From Cyanoderma ruficeps (taxonomy: Eukaryota; Chordata; Aves; Passeriformes; Timaliidae), in the NCBI GenBank assembly GCA_008694505.1, contig VZDJ01000301.1, forward strand, positions 1,403,485 through 1,467,484: 64,000 nt of DNA. Direction: 5' to 3'. Both the position numbers and the translations under genes were made by a program. Shown one piece after another: positions 37,965 to 50,593 of this stretch. Every line of letters begins with the position of its first letter. Within the stretch, counting starts at the first letter, position 1. The notes under the pieces were generated by a model. The model ran no database searches and was not told the origin of the DNA. It was given only the letters and a program-made list of their open reading frames with translations.

Positions 37965-38045
37965 TAACAGAAGAGCAGCCCAGAGGCAGAACATGGCTCA
38001 GCCAAGGTTACACAACAGAAGGCAGAAGTCTGCCAGTCTCAGGGA
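37965..38045 (-). repeat. Possible MIR-like SINE relic (antisense)
   Basis: GGCTCAGCCAAGGTTACACA then GAAGGCAGAAGTCTGCCAGT resembles antisense MIR 'ttgcccaaggtcacacagctagtaagtggcagagc'. No ends are visible. Confidence 0.38.
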
Positions 38046-41000
38046 CACAACACAGAACTTAAAACAACTTACCTTCTCCCCAGGTTCAGGGTGGGACTTG
38101 GTTAAAAGAAAGCCCAGGTTAGTGATAGATGCTTCAAACTAAGCACTGCTTTCCTCCCCACTCTTTCAGTGTAGCCTTACTATCCTAAGTTAAAGGAAAC
38201 AATTATAAAGCTGATGCCAATCAGTCCAACCTGGCTTTTCTTATAGCCAAAGCTCCAAATTCCTGCATGGCAAAACTCTGACAAATGTATCTGAGCACCC
38301 TGCAGGGTGCAGCAAGGAAAACCCCTTCAGGACTCAAGCTGCTATTTTACATCAAGAGACATTTTTAGCCTGTAATTTTATCTCTTCTATCTCTCCCCAT
38401 TGCTTGAAATTAAAATAAACATGGACCAGGGCCTAGGACTTTATCTGTCACATATTGCTATCATTAAACACACTTGAAACGAGTGGGTTTAGTTCAAATA
38501 AAACTGTCTCTTCCCTCTCCCTTTCTCAGCTCAACAAACATAAAATAGGAAACTGCACTCCAATATATTCAAGAAGCAACACACGTTACATCATGAGTAG
38601 ATGATCCATCTGGCAGGCTGACATGGTAATAAGTTTGCTTAATTGTCAGGTCAGGCACATTATAGACCCAGTCTGTCAGTCCTTTTATTACAGCTCTGTC
38701 TGCACTGGGGAATCTCAACCTCCTCACACTCCGTATGTGTAGACGTGGAATGCGCCCATATGGGACGAGGACATATACATGGACACATATATGAAGTGTC
38801 ACTCACAACAAGGAGATTAAATTAAGAAAGGAAATGCTGAAGTCAAATAGCTCTTAGCAGCTGTATACATTTCAGTCTGGAATAATCACCCAAAGAAAGC
38901 AATGAGATATTTACATTTAATTTATTTGAAACTGGGCTGGCGAAAGCACTGATTATAGGGGATAATCCAGCACTGCCTCATAAGGAAAACAGCCAGAGAT
39001 CCTCAGATGTTCCCTCCATTTATACTTTTTAAGTGATCAGCCCATCATTTTGGTTTTGGCTCCATGCAGCTCCAATCATGCAGACAGTCTCCTGAGATTG
39101 TCCATATGTCCTCCTGAGAAATCACTCAGTACGTTCAGCAAATGATTGAATTCATCAAACGGATGCTTTGCCTTTAAAAACCCCACAAAACAAAACAAAA
39201 TCCACCTTTTCCCTCCTTTGTCTTTGTGCCTTACCTCACCTCCTTCTCTCCATCAGTGAGCTCAATTCTGAAACAATTTTATTTACAGGAAGGCTTTAAG
39301 GTGTTCTGAAATACAATTTGTAGGAAAGATGCCAAGTATAAATTGTATTTTCTAGACCTGCCTGCATTTGTGATTTTACATGAGCACGCACACATATGTT
39401 CAATATCCAAACAGCAGGTGTTCCCTAAAGTTTTATTGCCATTAGTTAGAAATGACCACATTACTCAACAACGTCAAAGCCAAGTCTTGTCAAAGGCAAG
39501 TCTTGCCAGAAAGTCTGATGATTTCCAGTACTAAACAGTCCTGCTTTGGGGTGCTGGCTCTGGCTCTTCCAGATATCTCCAAAACATAACAGTGATCAAC
39601 ATTTACCCCAAAGAACCACTTAACAATCCATCCTCTATGTGGTATCTCCACAGCTTTTCTCAGGAAGCAGAGAGTGCTGTCTGAGCACGGTAGCAGCTGT
39701 CACTGGGGCCTCATAAAACACTGTGATCTCTGTTGTAACCCTTTCTTGCACTTTGGACATGAGCTGCTGATGCAAATTTCAGTCAAAATCTTTCCAGAAA
39801 AAGATTAAATATAATTCAAAACAATATCCATACTATCTCCCTGCTGAACTACACAGTGATCAAAAAAATCCAGCTGAACAACTGTTTTTCTACCACTTTT
39901 TAGCATTGTAAAAGGGTCTTAGCCGCACAGATATTCCATGTAATGCACAGTTGATCTTCCTGCCAAGCAGCACAGTAATCGACCCCAACATCTTCTCTTC
40001 CCCTCTTGATAATCACAGCTTGAAGCTGCATGTGCATCCTGGCTTTCTGCTGGGTGGAAAGAGAACTGTGCCTCCCATCTTTCTTGAATTCTCCTTGGAT
40101 CACAAGTTAATGGTTTTAGAAGACGGCATCAAAATTGCCTGAGGCCCCAGGATGACTGTAGTGATTGCTGATACACAAGATGGCAATTCTTCGTGGTTCT
40201 GAGCTGTCTGGGACAGGAATGGGTTCTCACTGACATCTTACAAATCACTCCAGAGGGGTGAACGTACTCAGACTCTTGTCAGCCCAGAGAGAAACAACGG
40301 GGCTGCTTACAGGAAGACAGCGAAGTCTCTGACCTGGCTGATGCTGGCAATCACATGAGATGATTGCAACAGTCCTGCCTGTGAGGCACACAATGCCATG
40401 CACACTGCACAACCTGCCCTTGCTCTTACTGTACTTATGCACACGAAACTACTTCCTTCCAAGTGAAGAATTTGTTGTAAGACTCAAAATATTTTGTTTG
40501 GGCAGGGAGGAATCAGTATCAGACTGCAAACATTGGCAGAAGTATTTATAACTGCTTCAAAAATTCCTTTTTCTGGCCAGGCCCTTTTTTTGTTGTTGTT
40601 GTTTAGTTTTCTTTTTTAAATCTGTGGGGGAAGACAGTAATACCTATTGGACAAACACATTATTGATTTCCCATAGAAACAGCAGTTAGTTAGAATGTTC
40701 ACTTTCAGCAGGGAAGCAGCATGTTAGTTTTATCTTACTGTAATTTTTTTTCATTCCATCCTCTTTTACATACTCATAGAAGTTTCCTATTCACTACTGA
40801 AACACCATATGGTGATAATATATGCTAACACAGGCACAGTGACACAGTCCACAAGCCTGCTATTGAGCAAAAGTTGACAACATAAGGCTCAGAGAATTCT
40901 AAGTGCTTCCAAGCCACAATAAGTACGTCACCTAATTGCATTTTACTGTGATGCAAAGAAGTCTGAGTCAAGGAAGGAACTTCCTTACAATGAAATTGTA

Positions 41001-41594
41001 ACAGCCTGGAGTAATTTACAGTTACTTGAAGAGCTAGAGCAAGGATCTATCAATTCATGGCTTTCAGATACAGGCTAGATGTGGGCTGGGGGTTTTTTTT
41101 AGCCTAGGCAGCTTTAATATACAGAAAGAGACAATGCATTTCAGCATCACAGTCATCTTTCAAAAGGTTCCAGACAGGAAGGCCAAAGGCAATCAATAAG
41201 AGAAAATATAGACACTGCTTCTCAAACCATTCACAGATGCCTCTGCCTCTTATTTTAATGAACTAGGTTTTGAACTAGAACCCTTGGAACAATTCGGAGA
41301 TATATTCAGTCTACAAATGGATCAGGTTTATTTACACACTGGTGACAAAGTCTGATGTAGAAACTATAGGGCCAGATCTCACTTTCCTGTGGAGCTCTAG
41401 GTCCTTACAGGTGGCTCTACCTGAAATGAGGCTGTGAATAGACCTACTCTGCCTTTGGAATGGCCAGCAAAGGCTCCAGGGAGAGATCTTCCCTCGCTGG
41501 CAGGGCAGACCCTCGGAAAAACAGACCACGGAGAACAGGATGGACCAGTGAGTGACAACACTACCCCAGAATGTCACTGATGTTTGTCCAAGGC

Positions 41595-41660
41595 CCTGGT
41601 TTACAATGAGCCTCAAGGTCTCTCTGTGCCTCAGTTCATCTGCAGACCAAAAGAACCAAA
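41595..41660 (+). repeat. Possible MIR-like SINE relic (sense, short)
   Basis: AAGGTCTCTCTGTGCCTCAG followed by TTCATCTGCAGACC matches the MIR core 'taacctctctgtgcctcagtttcctcatctgta'. It is a short fragment only. Confidence 0.38.
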
Positions 41661-42920
41661 CTTCTCCCACCCCAGAGCACAACAAGGGTAAACATGGAAA
41701 GTTTCAAGCACTCCTGCAAACAGGCAGCAATTAGTAACAAGGACAAACTCACAAAGGTCATACTTTAAATGCCAGGGCTTCCCAGTGTGTTTAAGCCTTC
41801 ACCTTCTAAATTGTATTTAGAAACCACCACTACAGAAGGCAGCTGCCCTCCTCTTCTAAAGAGAACAATTCCACAGAAACTCCCATCAACAGGATCTATA
41901 CTGCCCTGCAATGGTCTCTGGATAGATTCCAAGCAATTTGAAGGCACACCAAGACAATGCCCTCCTTGCTGTGAGTGTGATGCACGAATCACAAAGTCAT
42001 CACTCCCATTTTGGTGGAAATGGCCTGGGAATACACCCAGCAGAGTCCACAGTAGGAGCGAAGTCCCAAGTGATGTATTGCCATGCAGGTGTTTCTACAA
42101 GCTGCTGTGCTGTTCCCTTGGCACTGAACTATTTCCTTTTCCTAGCAGGGAGGGAAACGCAGCTGGTTCCTCCTGTGCACAGAAGAGAACAACACAACAC
42201 AAAAGGAACAGAAGCCATAGAGAGCAGGGCAAAGGAAGTCTGATTTCCTATGGACTTGTGTCCTGCGTCTTGAGCAGACTCTGACCCTTCCTGTTCTCAT
42301 CTGTTACCTCTCCTGACTGCCCCCCACTTCCCTTCTCCCCCTAGTATTAGCGTTGGCATTTGTCTGTGTGTGTCAGCCAAACAATCCGTGTTCCAGGTCA
42401 GAGATCCTGGTTACAGCACAGCCTGGAAGAGCAAAAGTTCAAGTTGCCTGCAGGACACGCAGCAGGCCTGGAGCCCACTGTGCACGTGTGCAGTGACCCC
42501 ATGGGCCAAGCAAGGACAGCCAGCACCGCCCTGCAGCTCCCCAAGACAGGGGTCTGAGGGATCCCTCCTCCCCAGCTACAGAGTTCTGCACACAGATACC
42601 CCTCACACAGACCCACTTAAAAGTGGTCACAGAAATCAAACCATATGTGGGCAGCAGCCAACTGCTGGACACCAATGGGTGCTGGATAGGAAGAATTAAT
42701 CAACTGTGCTTTCATTTCAAAACACTACAGTTAGTTCCTTGGCAGGCACTGGGCAGAAGAGTGGCTGCCACACGTGGGGAAATCAACCCCACACCTGAGA
42801 CCTCTTTGAATCTTCCTGACAGGGGGTGTTCTCACACGCTCTGCCCATCCATTCCCATGGGGTATGACACGAAGACAAATCCATGACAGGGTGCCCATGG
42901 TGCAGCCTCAGCTCCTCTGG

Positions 42921-43055
42921 TGACTCAGGCACAAACCAAATCATCTGATCTCCCAGTGCCTAGGTTCCTCCCCTGCCATGAGACAGCCAGTGTACTTCCC
43001 CATTTCACAGGGCTGCTGTCCTGGCGGTGAATCTGAAGCCGCTGAAGCACTCAGA
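42921..43055 (+). repeat. MIR-like SINE relic (sense)
   Basis: The motifs ATCTCCCAGTGCCTAGGTTC, CTTCCCCATTTCACAGGGCT and GCTGCTGTCCTGGCGGTGAA occur in the order of the MIR 3' half ('ctctctgtgcctcagtttcc ... tacctcacagggttgttgtgagga'). The copy is old and diverged. Confidence 0.45.
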
Positions 43056-44437
43056 TGCATCAACCCATGCAAGAACGTGAGCAGAGGCTGTGTCCCAACA
43101 AAACACAGGTTCCTGCCCCAGAGGCAGCTGCTCTTTGCTGGCTGGACACACGGACAGCTTGTGAAGTGCGCCGCAGCCCTTTGAGGAGAGTGCCAAACCA
43201 CAGCGAGAGCCAAAATGCAAGGATGGGGAAATGATGACAGGCTTCCTGAGATGATGGCTTACAGTGGCTCGGTCCCATTGTAGGGGAAAAGATAGAAAAC
43301 AAAACATAACAATAGGTAGAAGGCCTTGAAAAGCTTTAAAGAATAAGAGCCCTGCTCTCAGCCACTCACAGCAAAACAATCACAAATGCAGAATGAGAAA
43401 AAGACCAAATTATGAAGTACTATTTGCTTTTTATCACTGTTCCCAAAGTAAATGTTTATCTTTATCCATATACAAATTTGAGATGCCTGCACAGATTTTA
43501 AAGTCCAATATATCCAACACTAGTCGTAATCTAAAGCTTTAGCCAAACACGTAGGCAGAAAATCAAAATGGATGCAGAAAAAGAGAAAGAGAAAAATAGA
43601 AAAGAAAACCTTACTGATATTTCTTTGAACTTGATTATATATCAGAAAGAGAAACAGCAGGAGTAGCGGTGATTTATTTTCACTCTGATGATAGTACAAG
43701 AGGAAGAAATAATACCCTGCAAAGGTCACTCTTATCCTGTTCATCTGTGACAGGCTGATAATCCGGGATCTCAGAAAACTTTCTTTAAAAATCTTCACGG
43801 ACATGCTCTTATCAAAAGGATTAAGGTTTAATACATACCAGCAGATGCAACCGATTCAGGCATCTGCTAATCAGAGCAGCATCAGTTGCCGCACGCACTG
43901 GCTGGAGCTGATGACTGGGGGAAGGTTTCCCTTCTTATAGAGAAAGACCAAATCCAAACATACATTAAATCATCTCTTGGCTACGCCTCCCAGCTCACAA
44001 GTTCATGGCTGAGCATCCCCGTCCTGTGCACGCTCCTGCCTGCAGACATGTGGGAGGGCAGCACAGATGTGCTGCTCACAGCCAGCGCACCCACAGTGGT
44101 CCTCCCAGAAAGCTCCAACCCTGGGACCACCTCAAACACCATCCACATGGGGTGGGAATGTCACTCTGCCTTTGGAGAGGGGAACCACAGGAGGAAGGGT
44201 TTCTGGATGCAGAGGCTTTGCATTTTGAGTGCTGGGAGGAATCTACTGAAATTACTCCAATGCTTACTTCCTACTTTCAGTAATCCACCAGGATTTTCCA
44301 GACAGCAAAGCCAGCGTGCTGCAGCCAGAAGCAGGAGAATAGCTCTCAGAGGTGACCCCATCTTCAGAACAGCCCATGCAATTCCTAATGTCCATGACTA
44401 TGGCAAAAGTGTCACAGTCCACTGAGAACAGAACAGC

Positions 44438-44477
44438 CACAGTCTGTCTGCACAAGTCACAGTGAGTCTGCACAAGC
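44438..44477. repeat. Imperfect tandem duplication, 2 x 20 bp
   Basis: The copies at 44438-44457 and 44458-44477 share 17 of 20 bases (both CACAGT..GTCTGCACAAG). Confidence 0.9.
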
Positions 44478-47400
44478 CATCTGATGCTGCTACCAGGAGC
44501 TCACCAGCTCAAGGCCAGCTTGGGCACACCACTGTGAGCCACTGTCATCCTTCTCTGTCCACATGAGCCACCCAAGCCAACAAAATAGCAGCACCCACAG
44601 TCTTCAGGAAAAGCAGTGTGTAGCACAAAAGCTCTGGAGTAGCTGGATGGTCCTACCAAAAGGTCATCAACCCTTTAGGATGGACAGCGTACACTTCTCA
44701 ATTTCAGCAGATGTGCTTATTTCCAATGAGTCCCTTCATCCTACAACAAAGAGACTCAAATGCCTACAAAGCCCAAAATGCACAGACCTCAAGAGAACAA
44801 ATACCAAGAGCCCTTTGCAACTGGGAAAGCACTGCCTGGCTACCATGCTGTGCTGCAGGACACTGAAGACTCTTCTGCAAAGCTCTGCAGATGCCCAGTA
44901 GTTAATTGTGCTCAGATCAGCAGAATGAGGCCAGGAAACTTTTATTTACCTCAAATATCATATGTGAAGACGGCAGAAGCTAAGCCATCCATTTCAGCCC
45001 AAACTGAACATCTGAAAAAGCCATATCCCCCTGAGTCCCATAACTAAGGAACCATAAAACTCTCTGTCACATAAATGCTCCAGGAGGGAGGAATTCATTC
45101 TGAACCCACCAAATCAATCTCAATCTGCTTGTCCCCCCAAATTTTCTTTCTTAAAGAAATAAATACATTCCTGACTACAACTGGAGTTCTGTAGCATAGT
45201 GCACTTCCAAAATCCTTTTGGTGCGAACCAACCTAAGCAGCCGGGCTCAGGCAAGTACCAGGAACAATGAAACAACTCTGAGCCTGGACTAGCAAATTTG
45301 CACAGACTGTTGTGAGTTCAGATTCAGTGATCTGTTTTTCACAGAGCCTCACAGCCCAAACCAAGAGCAATCATAAGGATCTTTCTCAAAGCTGGGGGAA
45401 TGTGCTTCCCCTTCCTGGGTTAGAAGCTTTAATGATGGTTGGAGACACAGCTCTGCATAAACCAAGATAAACCACCTGAACTCTCAGCTGTGCATTCCTG
45501 ACACAGTTGTAAGTGGGGAACTACAATTAGAAATTCACAGGGAAGTGACATCCTAGGAGTCTTGAGCACCCAACATTTTGCCTTGGCTGGCCACTGTACA
45601 GCTGAAACTGTTCAATCCTGTTCCACCACTCTGCAAGAAAATACATCCATTGCCTTTTCTCTGCTTTTACTATCCCCAAATGGTTATCAAAAGAAGTGAC
45701 AGGATAACCACAGCACTGTCAAACATTTAAATCCCTTTTAAATACCAGTAATTACGAGACATTATTTCCCAGTATGCTTGAAACTTAATGAAAATATACT
45801 ACTGATTTTTAAATTTAATTTTCTTTACATTTTTATTGTTCTGCAGCTCACATTGAGAATTTTCCTTCAAAATAGTGCTCACCTTGGCATAAAGTGCTGG
45901 ATAGGGACAGATGTCTGGTATTGGGGGCAATGACACAGAGGCAGGGACACAGGCATGGATCCTTAGATATCTTGCCTAACTCTGCCTTCATGTCCCCCAC
46001 CTGTTTGCACAACCACATCACCCAAAGGCCTTCAACCCAGACCAAGGTTCCACATTGCTACGTGCCACACACATGGGGAGTACGAGGCAAATCACATTGA
46101 AGAGGTTGCCAAGCTACAAGGACAGAAGAAATTTTGAGAGGAAGGAGAGGGGGAACACTACATTCAAGGTCATTTAGCACAGCAGCGTTTGCTGGGAATG
46201 AAACAGGTCTCCAGAGTGCCAGCCCAGTTTCCTCTGGATCAAGATGCCTCCGAGAGCTGTACACAAGTAGATTTCATCTTGACCATGGTTGCATGGTCAA
46301 ACAAGATTTTTTTGCTCTTTAAATACTCCACAAATATTGGTCACAGAGCATTTGCTTTTAGAAAAACCTTAAATACCATCAGACCAGGTACATCCTATTA
46401 CCTGGTACACCTCCCGCAAATTGCTATTTTGCCAAACAGACATTCTGTTGGAACTTCAGGATAAAACTCAAGAATTTCGGAAGGTAGGTGTCCAAATTCA
46501 GACAAAGCAATCATCATTCAATACATAATTCACAGCAGGGACAAAAAATCCTGAGCTTGTGTGTGCTGCTATTTCCAGTATTTCATTTTCTCAGTCTCTG
46601 CTGGAAGCCCCTTCTCCACAGTCACAAAGTTTTCTTGTTTTTAAAAAATGCAAACATTTGTTTTATGGGCTGAAATTTGGCATGTTTGGTTTGGAGTGTT
46701 CTTTTGGTTAAGGTCTTGCTGCACTGATCTCTTATGCAAGGATTTAAGCAAGGATTAAGAACAGGTAAAAACTGGGGAAAATACCCTTTAATAGAGGAGT
46801 CAGATGACCACAGCATTCACTAGGCCTCTACTTAGGGGATTCACACAATTTATGACTTGTGCCTGCTCCCATCCATGGAAATTATGCACCTAATATCTTG
46901 TCTTTTAGTAATGCCTCTTTTTACTAATGAAAGATACAGTGGGTTCTCTGCCTCTGAACTTTCCAGTGAGTTACTGCAATTTAGAAGGTGTGATATGTAC
47001 ACAGAAGCACATTGCAGCTACACAAAGAGGTGCTCTGTACTTTACTCATCACACTAGTACTTCCAAACTGCACCAAACAGGAGGAAAATATTAATTAGCT
47101 TTTTTTCACAATGCATCTGCAGTTCTTCCAACCACACCTGAGGCAAGTTAAACCTCATATGCCACTGCAGTCGTGGCAATTCTGAGATCATGTTGGTCAT
47201 CTTGTCCAGTTCAATTTACTGTACCAGAGGGCTAGAACTGGTCACGCTGGTGAAGGTCATGTAGATCCTTTCTAAAACTTCAGTTCTAGCTGAATTCTTT
47301 AAATACAGTCTCTCCTACAGCACCTCACAAGACAGAAAACATCCTTAGATGCTGCTCTGTTGAGGCTAAAGATGATGATTTAGTCTTGTAATTTTCTGTG

Positions 47401-50400
47401 CTTTTAGGTATGTGCAATCTCGAAAGGAAAAAACCTTGCATTTAATCACTTCTGACTGCTTCTGTGATTCAGAGAGACTTCTGCTTGCAGGACATGGACT
47501 CAGCCCAGGTCACCTTTGCTTTCCTACTCAGCTGCCTAGAATTAGGCACGACCAGCAGGCACCAGGAAGGCACTGCTGAACACAGGTGTCCAAACTCTCT
47601 CCTGCCTTCTATTAATGGTGGTCAGTTTCAGTTCATGTCCTTGTCACCTGCCTGGCACACAAAAAATGTAACCGAAGTGACAGCCAGGTAAGCAATGCAG
47701 GGATGGGGCAGAGATTCACACTCACCCACGTCCTCAACAGCAAGGGCTAAGGGACGTTGTCTGGGGTTGATGCTGGCCTGCCCTTTCTGAGAAACACGAC
47801 ATCCCTCTGTATCAGAGGCACCCCTTGGTGCAGTGGGTGCCTTTGCAATCTTGAACTCATACCAAAAGGATCAGAAGAGCTCCCCTTTGTGTGAATTTAT
47901 GCCAATGGACAGCATATGTTAAATAAACTGCTTGTCATTACCCTGCTATCACTCCTGCTCCAGTGAGAGAGGACTGTGTTACGATTTATCTTATGTTGCT
48001 TTAAAACTGTCTTGAAGATAATATAAAGAAGAAATGTAGCAATAAAATTTCTCTTATTCCAGAATAGGAGTATCCCCAAGGGCAAGGTATTCCTATAAAA
48101 TTATTATAATGCTTTAACTGCGTAAGCACAACTGGAAACACCTTCTCTGAAAACAAGTTGTAGCTCTTTTTTCCTATCTGCAGCCATTATCCTGATAAAT
48201 TTGGGAAGGTCAGCTAAGGTGTAATCCAATAAATGTGCTGATGTTCTGAGTAAGTACCTTACAGTTTTCAGCCTAATCTATTATCCTACTATAAGACCAT
48301 CAAATGACTCACCAGTTTTAATACTTAGTACAGATCAAACAAAGGAAAATATCAAAGCTTTACGTTCTAGTTCCACCTTTCAAGGACTTGTTTGAGTACT
48401 CTTTAATTACAGCAGACGATACACCCAACTCCGGCATTTTCTTTCTCTAACAGCTCTAGTTAGAAGCTGCTGTGGCAGTACTTTTCACAGGACATCATTA
48501 CCAAGAGATGCTGAAAACTCAGACAGACTGAACAAATCAAGCTGGGATTTGATCCTAGAGATGGAGTTCAGCTTCTTCTGCCCACCAAATCACACAGTAT
48601 GCAGTGCACCTGGGAGCCACATCAACTCGTGGGTGCAGGTGACAAGTCTGCAGAGCCCCCACCCGAGTTGCAGCAGAAAGCCATGGGAACAAGCACGTGC
48701 ATGAATGTGAATGAGCACATCATCTTGGAGGGTGATGAACTTCGGAAGTCAGATCAAGTCCCAGACTAGGGCTATGACTTCAAGTCCGCCAGAAACTCAA
48801 ATACACCTAACACAAGTTTGCATTTGAATGTTGTGATTTTTATTTTTTTTTTTTTTAATGGTAAAGGCATAAAATAAAAGTGAAAAAACAACCCATTCAC
48901 AGAACCCCAGATCCCAAAGGAAGAAGCATCAGGAAACAGCAGCACTATCAGCAGACTGCAGATGCTCCATGAAATGGGGACAGAAGTTGCATGTCCCCAC
49001 AACGATGTCGGAGCTGACTGTGGGCGTTGCCAATGAAAATGGGGAGCACAAATCTCTTTCACCCAACCCTCGTAGTGTTTTGAGTCTATAAAGCATTCCC
49101 CAGCAACAGTGGGCACTGGTGTGTGTTTGGCCTGTGCAAACAAACTGAACATGGGTTATCCACCACAGTGCCTCAGCAGAACTCATCTCATTTATCACAA
49201 CAACAAAAAGGGAAAAGGGCTGAATTTTGTCCAGTTTACATTGTTGGTCTTTTTGACTGACTAACCCAAATTGGACTGTTTTTCAAGGACAAGTCTGTAA
49301 GTTTATGCAGTAACTGTGCACATGCCATTAAAACTAAAGACAAGTTTATAGGGAGGTCCCTGCAGAAAGGATGGAAACCTAGAGCTTCTGTGTACAAGAG
49401 GACATTTTCAAAAGAGCACAAATCTGATTTCACTCTGCTCTTGCTCCATTTGTAGACCTGAAGCAGAGCAAATCTAAAGAGACTCCAATCACTATTTTAG
49501 TTCTGCTCCAAAAGTACCACTTATCAGTTACTTAAAAGAAATGGAGCAATGAAAACAACCAAAGAAGACAAACCAAAGGGAAGGCTTGTATGGATAGCGG
49601 GTGTGCACCCATCACTCACCCATCCCTTTGGTACTTTTGACTTTTGGGGCTTGACTAAGAGAAATACAGCATACATATAGCTGTATACAGCCCACAAACC
49701 CACACACATGTAAGAAATAAGACCAGTCATGAGACTAGGAAGGAAAGACAAGGCACAAACATATCTAGGATCATTTTATGAGATCTCAAGAAATGCCCTT
49801 TTAGAAGTGCCACTGGGGTGTCACCACTTCCTCTGATAAATAGATGACATCTCACCAGAACTTAAATAGCTCCACTCAAGCAGTACCTAGATGAGTGACA
49901 AAAATTAGCCAAGTCGCTGTCACCCCTGCAGTCCTCGTCTAGACACAGCAGAGAAGTGCAAATTCCAGTCTGCCTTGCTGGGCTACAGCCACCCTGACAG
50001 CTGAGCTCTGATCCAAGCCACTTCATGAGATGCGGATATCTGGATCCTTCTGGCAGCGCGACAGGCAAAAGTTAACAGAACAGAAAAACAACAAGAAAAT
50101 AAAAGCACAAAAGTACTTGTGAACCGAGAAGGTTTTAATTCACAAGTCATTGTTGGTTGAAAGTCGAGGCAAATGAAATGCCATTTTGTGCAAGTATTTT
50201 TCTAACAATCTCTGTGGCGATCTGACAATCAGGATCAGAGGCCCTTTGCTCAGAGGTGCGGCAGCTTTTCAGCCGGTGCCCCCTCGGAGCAGCTGCACCC
50301 TTCTCCCCATTGACAGCCACATCTGGATGCTATCAGGAGGAACTGGCAGGCCTTCTCCCAACAAATACCAAGCACTTAGCAAATTGACTCCAGAAGTCGA

Positions 50401-50439
50401 TGCTGGCCCCTTTCCCACTCTGTGTTTACGCAACGTGCC

Positions 50440-50445
50440 ACTAAC
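50440..50445 (-). other. LPP: Splice donor of the 50446-50568 exon (GTTAGT)
   Basis: The minus strand reads CAACAG|GTTAGT. The exon side is the ideal CAG, but position +3 of the intron is T rather than the usual purine, so the site is somewhat weaker than GTAAGT/GTGAGT. The position matches the end of the conserved LPP segment. Confidence 0.85.
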
Positions 50446-50568
50446 CTGTTGAGTCCGAGGTTTGTATGGAGAGCTGCTCTCCAGGTCAGCCAGGATGCTG
50501 GTCAGAGAGTCGATTTCTGCATCCAAACTGGACCGCCTCTCCTCAAGTGTCTTGCCACCAGGATTCAC
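50446..50568 (-). CDS. LPP: LPP internal coding exon (nuclear export signal exon)
   Basis: This exon encodes 41 codons, from VNPGGKTLEERR to SSPYKPRTQQ, with no stop and phase 0 at both ends. By my recollection of human LPP it corresponds to about residues 103-143. Exon residues 15-26 read LDAEIDSLTSIL, the leucine-rich nuclear export signal described for LPP. In the family, LPP is a zyxin-like adaptor at focal adhesions and cell-cell contacts that shuttles to the nucleus; the export signal keeps the pool mainly cytoplasmic. The acceptor is a pyrimidine tract ending TTTAAG just upstream, and the donor is GTTAGT. The first codon is Val where I recall Gly in human, and a Ser replaces a Cys in the LE-S-SS stretch. 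The paralogues TRIP6 and zyxin share the general leucine-rich motif, but the NPGGKTLEERRSSLDAEID context and the second exon at 13632-14300 favour LPP. Identification is firm; the boundaries are inferred from splice consensus. Confidence 0.96.
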
Positions 50569-50593
50569 CTTAAAGAAAAAAGAAAAGTTCCAG
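50569..50593 (-). other. LPP: Splice acceptor of the 50446-50568 exon
   Basis: On the minus strand this is a pyrimidine-rich tract (TTTTCTTTTTTC) ending in TTTAAG immediately before the first exon codon, GTG. It is the only AG that preserves the LPP reading frame and gives an exon of exactly 41 codons. Confidence 0.85.

Larger units (their letters stand above)
14301..50445 (-). other. LPP: LPP intron, complete (36,145 bases)
   Basis: This is the complete intron between the export-signal exon and the linker exon, bounded by GTTAGT and CTCCAG. Named contents are a hAT-like MITE (19199-19391), A/C-rich tracts (23368-23416, 24194-24345, 36084-36186), an inverted-repeat element (24751-24853), an avian CR1 3' end (26338-26630), a possible older CR1 relic (34495-34740), MIR-like relics (29980-30110, 35780-35880, 37965-38045, 41595-41660, 42921-43055) and a 20-bp tandem pair (44438-44477). 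Candidate regulatory stretches lie at 30690-31090 and 34840-35300. The segments 14.4-19.1, 20-23.3, 27-29.9, 31.1-34.4 and 45-50.4 kb show no recognisable gene or repeat apart from homopolymer runs. Confidence 0.88.

Noticed and set aside
41769..44425. Two of the longest non-LPP open frames (41769-42284, 171 codons; 43886-44425, 179 codons).
   Set aside because: No recognisable domain, biased codons, promoter or splice context. Overlapping frames of similar quality occur on both strands, and this length is expected by chance in 64 kb with locally higher GC.
44563..44901. Plus-strand frame starting MSHPSQQ, superficially like the LPP start (MSHPSW).
   Set aside because: It lies on the opposite strand to LPP, similarity ends after five residues, and its position between two internal LPP exons is impossible for the initiator exon.
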